Shown piece by piece: positions 54,450-64,000 of a DNA stretch of 64,000 nucleotides. The DNA comes from Steromphala cineraria. Lineage: Eukaryota > Mollusca > Gastropoda > Trochida > Trochidae. The notes below the pieces were generated by a model. That model was not told the origin of the DNA, made no database searches, and saw only the letters and a list, made by a program, of their open reading frames with translations. Made by a program: the position numbers and the translations under genes. The DNA is taken from assembly GCA_916613615.1 (NCBI GenBank), contig OU744730.1, forward strand, positions 36,255,315 through 36,319,314, in the 5' to 3' direction. Numbering within the stretch: the first letter of the stretch is position 1; each line of letters begins with the position of its first letter.

Positions 54450-56790
54450 ATAGATTATTAGAGAAACATACACCTACAGTTAGACAATGAATAAACATAC
54501 CCGTATCTAGAAACTTTCTAGTGCGGTTCTAGTGTGTATCTAGAAATTTCTAGAAATTTTTGAGTTTTTACATTTTTTTTAATAATCAAATATTTTTACT
54601 TTATTTGAAATCCCCGTCTTTACTTTCCTTAGTGTTAAATTTTCAACATGATTCAATTAATAGAAAGGGAGTTAATTGATATTTAATAATAATTCTTCCT
54701 CGTTTTAACGCGCTTCTCCTCACTGAACAGGGGCGATCTAAATATAGCACACACACTGCTTTATGGCCCCTCACTGATCGGCGCTAATTACATGTAGATG
54801 TCTCGTCAGCATGAAGCTACGGGACATGCTGTTTCTTTTCGTTGTAGCACTTTGTAAATTAAAGAACAGTAAGATAGAAGTAATGTGAACAGAGATTGAT
54901 AATACATTGATATTGATTTTAATTACGATTGTCTGTAAAATCACGAGCATGGATCCTTTAGCGGGCAAGTTGCAAACAAATCTTTTTTAATGACTGTCAA
55001 GTAAACTGTTAAAAATAGTTGTACATGTATTAAGTTAAATTAAAGAATGTGCGTAATTAAAGTCGATTTTGAAGTTAACAACATTCCACAAAGCAATTGT
55101 CTCACAGAAGCCTTAGCAATTCATGCAGCACGCTGTTTCTCTATTTCAAGATGTAATTCGGGAGATCTTCACCTCTGCATAGGCTTAAGACTATAAAAAG
55201 AAATATGTACATGTATAACTCAATCCAATCACTAAACAACCTAACTCTTTAGAATGTCGTCCACTAGCTTCCTATATATATTTCTTAAAACAAACATCTT
55301 ATATCTAGAATATAATTTGATCACAATTCTAATTCTAATTGTGGGTTACTGACCGGGGATGACTTGCATTCATAACAATTGGTTGTTTTATGTAATTATA
55401 AATCTTCTGCTTCACATCCACGCAGAAGTCTATTTCACATTCATTTCATAGTGATACCGATTGTCATTATCCGGTTTTCGATCGTTATCGTTACTTTACT
55501 TATTCTACCTTGTATACCTCCATCCTCCACTGTGCAGAACCGATTTAATTCAGCAACAGTCGATAATCCGCGATCAAAGGACACAATTGATAAAGTTTGG
55601 CTCACGTGAATGCAAATAATGTGACAAGTACAATAAAGATCTAAAGACATAATAATAGAATATAAAGAACTTCTGTGATATCAATTGCATTTATTGACCC
55701 ATTGACCAAAAGGTGTTGAGTGCATAGGCAGAAAAAACTCACATAGACAGAAAGACAGAAATAAAAATCTGTTCTGTCTCGTTTCATAGTTCTACACAAA
55801 CGATCCCAACAAAGCATGTTTAAAATAATGAGTCATCCAAGAATTATAATAAGGTCGTTAAAGAATAAAGGATCAGATAGGATATCAGTTACTTTTAAGA
55901 AATATGCATTCAGCGAGTATCTTTTATTGAGTTACAATAATACGGAACGATCAGAGTTTAGTGAAAATACACTTTCATTACTCTAAAATAGATTTTCAGT
56001 TTCTTGAACTGCCTCTAAAACACTTGGGTAAGCTAATATGATATTTGTGTTGCAGTATTTCATTTGTATATGCATATTTTTAATGCCTATGAAGTTTCAT
56101 GTAAGCCAATCGGTTGGATGTTATGATCATTAAGATTTACATGTGTTTTCCTTGTGAGTATATAATCTATTTCAAGCCGTTTGTAATGTATTTACCAAGA
56201 AGCTTTCCACAACGGTTGGTTATTTCATCCTATAAATTCATTTTAATTCATCAATTATATTTTCCATTCTTTTGAGAAATTTCTTAAGAAAGTCGCTTTC
56301 CGACAATATGCACTTGTACAGATAGACGAGATATAACCGAGATTCCTCAATGTTTTTATTGCAGATCTTTAGATGTGTTTTATATAAACCGTATTAGATA
56401 TTTTTTATATTAACCATTTTAGATATTGAATAGAAAAGTTAGAATAACCAAAAACTTACAATGATCGTGAGAATTTCAGGTGACAACTATATTTTCAAAA
56501 GCCGATCAATCATTATTTAGAATATTTGTATGTGTTTTATTTCGGTTATTTGTATAAAGTAAAAAATGAATTTGCAATATGTAAGACAATTGATATATTT
56601 TTGTCTGCCAGCCTGGCTCTAAAATAAGATAAATTCATTAACAAGTCTATTAGGAGACTCAAATGCTAAATGAAAATAATGAAAAATCAGTCTTCTTTCC
56701 ATTTTATTTAATTTTCATACATTTATTGACCGTTTCATTTCAATATAGAGCGGTCAATTTAGACTAAATATGTTCAATTTACTTATAGAA
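54450..56790. other. Spacer without recognised genes
   Basis: AT-rich sequence, no supported exon, RNA gene or element. Short TCTAGAAA repeats near 54505-54560. Confidence 0.4.
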
Positions 56791-56794
56791 TTGC

Positions 56795-56995
56795 ATTGGT
56801 CTCTCTCTCTCTCTCGTAATCTCTCTCTCTCTCGTAATCTCTCTCGTAATCTCTCTCGTAATAATCTATTTTATCTCCTTCACTCACTCTTTCATAATTG
56901 ATTAATTTCCCCTCCCTCTCTCTCCCTCCCTCCCTCTCTCCCTCCCCCCTCTCTCTCTCTCACACACTCTCACTCTCACTCTCACTCTCTCTGTA
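56795..56995. repeat. CT-rich microsatellite
   Basis: (CT)n runs with CTCTCGTAAT units repeated at 56810-56865, then CCCTCTC and CACTCT runs to 56990. Confidence 0.9.
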
Positions 56996-58920
56996 ATAAA
57001 CATGCGCCATTGTCATTAGCTCTATTACATAACATAAAGAGAAGTATTCCCGATCTTCCTTTCTCGCAAGGATACGAATGTGTATTCTCACTCAACTACT
57101 TACTCAAGCTAATGGTCTGCATTCCGACATATCCAAAGCCTTTTACAATGCAGCGACCACAGGTGTGTTCGGGGGATACGGTTCACTGAGTTAAAAGCAT
57201 ATATTGGACTATTTAACCATGAAAGCAGATATTGGACCAAAATATGCTATCTTTGTTAAATATAACACAATCATCATGTAAATTCAAGGACACCCATTTT
57301 ATTATTTCAGACTGAACGAGATACTAAGTTGCTATTTTTCTGTCATCATCAATTTGATCTGTTAAAATATTGGAACATGAAGTAGCTAGGTGAAATTGAA
57401 CAGACAAGTACACCATAAGTTCGAACCCAAACCACTGTATATTTAAAAAACCCAAGCCATTCAAATGTAAAATCTGACAACTGTGTATGTATTTGTGCAA
57501 CAACAGAAATCTTTCACCTATTAGAGATATCATACCGTCAAATGTGAGTCATGACACATCCGTACTGCAACTGGATTTTCATGAAAAAAGGTTATAGTTA
57601 AATTAAGATATTCATATATGTATTCATGTCATTAAAGTATCGTCGTAACACAGATACTGCGCTATTGCCATATGATGTCCATCGGTATGTTAAGGGATAC
57701 CTTTAAGTGGTTGACTGTATCAGAATGATATGAACGATATGAAATTTATCTCGCTTATAAATTGTAACTGATAAATGGCATGATTACATGTATTAGAGCT
57801 AAATTCAACCATTTAATCATATTTGCGTACACATGTAGGCTATAAAAAGTACGCAATGAAAATGATTGTCTTCTTGTGATAAAAGAGTACAAAATCAAGT
57901 TTATCCTACAGCAAAATAACAACGCGCATTTTCTTAATGCATCAAAGTTTACGATTTGAAACACGGGTTTTATATCCACATTCACAGAATATTTCTAGTG
58001 TTCTGTTACATACACTATACAAATATAATAAAGTTTACTTTATAGAAATGAAACAAAAGCAAATCAATTTGAGAGATATTCAAATTCAGATAAAATGAAA
58101 GTCGCAAACAGAAGACCGCCACGTGATATGCTTCATGTTTTTACACCTGAACACTTCTCCATGACGCAATGTTAAAGGGGGTCTCCAACTTCTATTTTTC
58201 ACTTCCAGTGTTATATTATCGAGGCCCCGAGAGATTCGTAAATCTCAATCAGCGCGCTGCCTACTCTGCGCTATTTTAACTGCGCAGCAACCTAGTCTAG
58301 CATGGTATGGGGAACCAGCGGTTTCGTAAAGACCGATTTTTTCAGGGAAAAAGCTTCGTAGAGGTCTTCAAATTTTCATTTAATATTGTGAATATATATT
58401 ATATACTTTGATGTACTATTTACAAAGTATCTACTCAGTTTATTTATACAAGAAATTACATCGATCGTATTAATACATTGGATGTACAATTATTCTCCTT
58501 TGAATATGTATACTATCATTTACAACGATAATTTATTGCTTATATGAACTTATTTCACAATTTGTCACTCTATACGAAAGTGTTTTTCATTACGAACGTG
58601 TAAAAATCCCATCTACGAACCCGTTTCCTCTACGAATAAACCTACACAAAGGTATGGTCGCTTCTCTTTCATCTTATCATATAATTTTACGAAATATTGA
58701 ATGAAGGGAGGGGGTGGGATTTTCCTTAACTCGTATGAACAAGAAAACAACATACCTGCTAGAAGAATCCATGTATATGATCCGCTGCATTTGTTAACAT
58801 CATACATGCTCCATCAAGGTTTAACATATAGTGATGAAGGGGAATCCTATGAAATAAATTTACATTCTTTTTCTTCTTTTCATTGGTCGGATTATATTCT
58901 TCAATATCATTGGTTAACAT
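56996..58920. other. Spacer without recognised genes
   Basis: AT-rich. A GC-richer patch at 58210-58330 contains a palindrome-like GCGCGCTGCC/TACTCTGCGC stretch. No gene supported. Confidence 0.4.
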
Positions 58921-58924
58921 TTTG

Positions 58925-59085
58925 TCTGCAGAAAGGTGCCAGGACAATTGGCGGTCACTGCCATGTACGAATACGTTAGTCACTAGTCTAGACATTGGGT
59001 CTGCAGTAAGATACCAAAACAGTCGGCGGTCACTGTTATGTACAAATTCGTTGGTCACTAGGCCAGACAATCTGTCGCCTATTGT
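58925..59085 (+). repeat. Two-copy 75-bp tandem duplication
   Basis: TCTGCAGAAAGGTGCCAGGA (58925) and TCTGCAGTAAGATACCAAAA (59000) begin two diverged copies sharing CGGTCACTG, ATGTACAAATTCGTTGGTCA-type words. Confidence 0.75.
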
Positions 59086-59099
59086 GATGACAAGTTAGT

Positions 59100-61555
59100 T
59101 AGTGCCCGGACAGTTATGTCACTGTTTACGTCATACGACTAGACATTTCGCACTTTCATTGCTATAGATACACAACGTATAAAATGACAGGTGTCCGGTC
59201 GTCATAAAAGAAAATTACAGAGATAGATAAGGTGGTACTAACGAGATGTATATTTTATCAATGTATTGGGTGTGAGTACAGTGATTACAAATATCAGCAA
59301 TGTATTTTATTATCCTCACATATTAAACAAGTAAAAATAATCCTGTTTATTTCACTGCCTGAAATCCGAGGAGACATTACTGTTTATGATACCTGTTAAA
59401 GAAAGATGATATATATTTGATCTATTTGAAACATTTAGACAAAGATTAAATCTTAACTCAATTTAACAACAGCAACGCACATTCATAAAAAAATCTTTAT
59501 GAAGGTTATAATCGGTGTTCGGTAATTTTGCCTAGGAAAAAAGTCCTATTTGTAAAACCCAAAGATTTTGATTAAAAAGTTTATTTACATGTACTTTGTA
59601 TATGATTCAACATACATTTATGATATCGTGATATTTGTGACATTTCCACATTAATATTTCAACATAACATCAACAAATTTATCATTTTTGAACCAATCGA
59701 TGGTTCGCCAGGCACTTGGGTGGTGGTGCCCAACCAAGTTGAAGAACTTGGTGTTCCACCCTTTGCAAACATTGTTAGTTCTCGCATCTCCTGATAGAGT
59801 AGCCTTCTTTGATTAACTCAGCTAAACTCACATGACAATGCAGAACTGCTTTGATCCAGTCAGCTAAAATCACACATTCAAGTCGTTGAGTTCTTCAATA
59901 CAATTATAAGCTCTCAATTTTAATCCTTAATTGATTTAAACGGTATTTAATTCCAGATGGTACACGGAAAGGGGGATTGATAAACAGGGTTACCCCTATA
60001 TTAATATCTCTCCCCGTGACGTTGACAGGATTTATACATTTTAACATGAAACGTACATTACAACAAGAAATAATTTCTTACACCAAGAACTGAATATGTA
60101 CATTCAACAATTACCACAACCTATGTACATGGACATTCAACAATTGAAAAATAAGAAATGTATGCTATTGCATGCTAACAAATATGACATTCAGTTTAAA
60201 CTTCACGTGCTTTCTAAATTTGGAAACGTTTACTTAATCCTTAATTAGTTATCGTAACATCCTTCTTGGTTAAATTTAATAATTTAATCCATGTATTTAA
60301 AGTCATTATACATAAACACTTCATACTTTCTTTACAATATCAATTGCAAAGATTACTTTCTCATTTAAAACAAACATAGTTTTCAATTATTAATACTCAA
60401 GGATGCATTCTTTACAAAAACTTTGATGTCAAGATCAATGTAATCTGTTTTTACGATAAAAGGACTTTTTCCTGAGGACTTTTTTTCTGGTACTTTTTTC
60501 CGAGGACTTTTTTACCTATAATCTTATAATCAACCTTTTATCCTCAATCCACGTCAGCGACATCACCGTAAGGTGAAAGAAGACGTTAAATTCCAACCCA
60601 ACAACAACATTTTATCCTCAACGGACATTTTTCATCGACTTGGCATGTGATATTGAACTCTAAAATTTGTCCATTACCTCATAATAAACTCACGAAGATA
60701 TATGAGGGAATGTTTTAATTTTTGGTAAGTGATTAGTTTGCAGATGTTACTGGGTATGCCTAGTATTGAAGTTTGATTTGACATAAGGATGATTTTATTC
60801 GGCAACTATCCATCTGACTATCTTTGAAAACAGTAACATTTTACTATTACACCAATTTATCAACAAGAGTAATATACTCTCTTGACTTAACTTTGATTTA
60901 TTTATTATCTGAGGCTGCAGCCAGAAAATTAGAACATTGCCGTAGGATAATAGCTATTTATTCTGTTATCTTAAAAAACTACACAATTGAACAGGTGCAC
61001 TCACATGTAAGAAGAGGATTCTGCCAGTTCAAAACAAGTATATTTTGTTGTAGTTATTCAAGACCAATTATTATTCTAAAATAAGTGATCTCTTTAAAAA
61101 CTATTTTTCAAATTGTTGCCTATGTACGGCTTGTGTTCATCGATATGATGTTATTATCCGCAAATTATCTTTGTTTTCTGAAGGACACGCATTTGAATAA
61201 GCCTATTGGCTGTTTGCGTATCCTATTTCATGTATGATTAACATTACTTTTTTTCCTGTTACTTTTTTTCCCGATCACCTTAACATGCATATATATGTTT
61301 AAACCAACTTATTCAATACTGTACTGTTGTGATGTTACTTAAGCATAAATGAAGATTGTATAAAACATTTTGGTTTCAAAACTATACTATACAGAATTTG
61401 AAAATCTGAAGCTACACGACAATGCGTGTTAATTTTGTTTCATCTGATAAAACATAATGATTGTTCAATTCTATTCCGCTGGGTCATTTTAGATTCGAAA
61501 ACATTTCTCTAAGACTAAACAGCTCATTGCTCGATAGGAACAAGATAATGATTCA
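59100..61555. other. AT-rich region with GGACTTTTTTCC words
   Basis: No gene. GGAAAAAAGTCC (59536) and several ACTTTTTTCC repeats (60463-60512, 61246-61282) occur in inverted relation, possibly ends of a decayed DNA element. Confidence 0.35.
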
Positions 61556-61561
61556 GCCAAT

Positions 61562-61708
61562 CAACGACCGCATGTCATAAAGGGGAATTACCGCACCTCG
61601 TTTGGCCGGCGCCCAGTCCGTGTCACGTGACCTCTTTCCCCGGCTATGGCATTACGTAACTGCTGGTCAATTAGGTGTGAAAGCCTCGAAGTACTAGTTC
61701 CCCTTTAA
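61562..61708 (+). repeat. Dispersed ~155-bp repeat, copy 2
   Basis: Inverse of 2191-2346. Contains GCATGTCATAAAGGGGAATT, CACGTGACCTCTTTCC and TTACGTAACTGCTGGTCAAT. GC-richer than its neighbourhood. No Penelope coding beside it. Confidence 0.6.
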
Positions 61709-62209
61709 TGCAACGGATTGCCACGAATCCTAAATCGTGATTACAAGATAATTCCCGTTTTAGGGGGAGGGGGGAGATTGGGACTGTCTGTCTGCGTGTT
61801 GGGTACTGTCGCGACAATACACTGCTCACTCAGCCATGCAGTCACTTGATGACCAGTGGATTTATGTTCTCTCATAAACTCCATCCCTTTATTCAATGTT
61901 TTATTTTATTATCATCTATATTTTGTTATATAATGATTGATATTTGAATTAATATGGTGTCTCACTTGTAGGCCGGGGGCTATCTTTTTATCTGCAATGT
62001 TTTATATCATGTGAGATATTGTTTAATCATGCCACATGTGAAATGGATGTATGCACGTGACACCGAAATAATATACTTTTCTTCTTTCTTTCTTTTTTTC
62101 TTTGTAGTTTTATTTATGTATAGTTGTTTTTTAAAATTACTTCTACATGTATATAGACATTTGTATCGAGGAATCATACATTCATAGAGTGTTATACCAA
62201 ACTCGTTTT

Positions 62210-62960
62210 TAGCTCACCTTTACAAAGTAAATGTGAGCTTATGTCATGGCGCTTCGTCCGTCGTCCGTCTGTCTGTCCGTCTGTCCGTCCGTCCGTCCGT
62301 CTGTCCGTCCGTCCGTCCGTCCGTCCGTCCGTAAACTTTCACGAAAAAGACTACTCCTCCTAAACGAATTCAGATATCATTCTGAAATTGTAGTATGTTA
62401 TACCCATGGTGATTCCCCACAGAAAGGTAGATGTTTCAGTTTTGAGAATCCAAGATGGCCGCCATGACAGCCATATTGAATTTTCAATTAGATTTCATGA
62501 AAAAGACTACTCCTTCTAAACGAATACAGATATCATTCTGAAATTGTATTATGTTATACCCATGGTGATTCCTCACAGAAAGGTAGACGTTTCAGTTTTG
62601 AGAATCCAAGATGGCCGCCATGACAGCCATATTGAATTTTCAATTAGATTTCATGAAAAAGACTACTCCTTCTAAACGAATACAGATATCATTCTGAAAT
62701 TGTATTATGTTATACCCATGGTGATTCCTCACAGAAAGGTAGACGTTTCAGTTTTGATAATCCAAGATGGCCGCCATGACAGCCATATTGAATTTTCAAT
62801 TAGATTTCATGACAAAGACTATTTCTCCTAAACCAATCTAGATATCATTTTTATATTGTAGTATGTTATACCTATAGTGATTCCGCACAGAAAGGTAGAC
62901 GTTTCAGTTTTGAGAATCCAAGATGGCCGCAATAGCAGCCATATTGACTTTTCAGCTGCA
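62210..62960 (+). repeat. Hairpin-head/(GTCC)n repeat with four ~156-bp units
   Basis: Head hairpin GCTCACCTTTACAAAGTAAA then TGTGAGC (62213-62235), a (GTCY)n tract at 62255-62330, and units starting near 62339, 62496, 62652 and 62808. Each carries AAAAAGACTACTCCT, GTTATACCCATGGTGATTCC and AAGATGGCCGCCATGACAGC. Units two and three are almost identical. Confidence 0.85.
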
Positions 62961-64000
62961 GATGACACATCATTATTATTAAATTTTAAGCTTTCATCAA
63001 GTGATCACTGGCACCATATAAATTCTCTAATTTGAACTTACTAATCATAATATTATCTTAAATATGGAATATTTAAGATTGTCTTGCAAGTTGTTCTATA
63101 TTTTTAAGTGTTTCTAAAAAAAATTAAGATGAAAGACAAACATAATTGATTAATTTGTTTAAAATCTTTATGGCAACTAGCTGCAAAAACCAAATCACAT
63201 TAAACATGTTAAATTTTAAACAATGGTATTTCCCTTTTATTCCTTTAAATACCACACATAAGGGGTCAACCAGAGTTCAGATATTCCACTGTGCTGTCTA
63301 ATACACATCCCAAGGCAGGCTGCTAGCATCACAGTGTCAGCTGCTAGTCTGTTGCATAATCAACCTGACCCAATTGATATGGTAGAGCATTATGCTATAT
63401 GGCCATGGCCCATGTGTATGCAATAAAAGTTATGGACTTGTATTCTCATGACAGTGATATGTTCTTTCTAAGAATAACAACTTACACAAAACTTGTCTAC
63501 AATAAGCTTTGTGTTTAGCAATCTACATGATAAGTTGATGTGGAATAAATATGAAGATGAAAATCGAAAAGGGTTTAGTAAGAAAAGGAAGGAAATTTGA
63601 TTTGTCATATCTCTCTGTTGATTTGACAATGCAAAAATGTTTACCATTATAGTACTGTATGAGTGTTAAATAAATTGATACTTTAATGAAAGACATCTCA
63701 TGGTCACTTGACATGTAAATATTATGTGAACAAAATAAACGTGTCTTATGCATTGCTGTGTTTATGACTTTCCTCTCAATCAGTCATTCATTTTCCTTGA
63801 AAAATCTGTACTTTTGGGATTCTCAATATCCCATGCAGCATTACCATCAGTGAAATAATCTTGAAATCATATTAATGATTCACTACAAAACAAATGTAAG
63901 TGCCCACCATCCTGTAAGTAATGAATGACATTTAAATGGATACACCTAAACCAATCAAGATATCATAATGAAATTAATACGGATGCCCACATAAAAGTAG
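62961..64000. other. Spacer without recognised genes
   Basis: AT-rich. The last ~60 bp (CCTAAACCAATCAAGATATC...) resemble a decayed unit of the 156-bp repeat. No gene supported. Confidence 0.4.

Noticed and set aside
55379..55609. Ile/Val-rich 76-codon frame with a signal-like start
   Set aside because: No homology recognised, no splice or promoter context; likely chance.
62246..62467. SVRPSVRPSVR-type frame
   Set aside because: Translation of the (GTCC)n microsatellite.

Overview
The window is AT-rich metazoan DNA made almost entirely of transposable elements and their debris. The mix suggests a marine invertebrate, most likely a lophotrochozoan such as a mollusc: DIRS-type tyrosine-recombinase retroelements, a Penelope-like element, several APE-type LINEs, one LINE with an N-terminal 2A-like peptide, many DNA transposons without transposase, and repeats with a hairpin head and a (GTCC)n tract. 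The taxon is inferred from repeat content; no marker gene is present. No intact protein-coding gene is visible. One short block at 53210-53342 looks like a spliced host exon, probably of an NSMAF/FAN-like gene.

Layout. 1-2190: DIRS-type element A1 (+), starting inside its terminal repeat. 2191-2346: short repeat shared with 61562-61708. 2314-3657: Penelope-like RT plus GIY-YIG (-). 3690-3845: inverted Penelope N-terminal fragment (+). 3855-6850: DIRS element B1 (+; RT, RNase H and recombinase in broken frames), with a 3' hairpin at 6977-7054. 7640-8150: gag-like remnant. 8605-12124: three nested DNA elements (TA-flanked outer element > hAT-like element with 8-bp duplication > TA-flanked foldback element). 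12650-16065: L1/Tx1-like LINE split by a 752-bp CR1/L2-like LINE. 16130-17430: hairpin-head repeat with a MITE inside. 17444-19690: candidate DNA element. 19698-20870: hairpin-head repeat with a ~170-bp tandem array. 21590-22170: palindromic MITE. 23490-28345: the 2A-bearing LINE. 28880-35200: repeats and a TTAA-flanked element. 35634-43376: DIRS element A2 (-) with both inverted terminal repeats, carrying a 92-bp tandem array split by a PIF/Harbinger-like element. 43390-47290: more hairpin-head repeats. 47560-49995: DIRS element B2, internally deleted and partly inverted. 49995-50285: LINE endonuclease scrap. 52434-52510: tRNA-like sequence. 53210-53342: host exon. 53525-54448: LINE 3' fragment (-). 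54450-64000: mostly featureless AT-rich DNA with microsatellites and a ~156-bp tandem repeat.

The coding pieces are retroelement enzymes: capsid-like zinc-finger Gag, reverse transcriptase, RNase H, tyrosine recombinase, APE or GIY-YIG endonuclease. Nearly all are decayed by frameshifts, stops and internal deletions. The longest clean reading frames are the 363-codon ORF1 of the 2A LINE, the 447-codon Penelope frame and the 512-codon DIRS B1 RT frame. The nesting gives a relative insertion order, and several insertions have recognisable target-site duplications that fix their boundaries.
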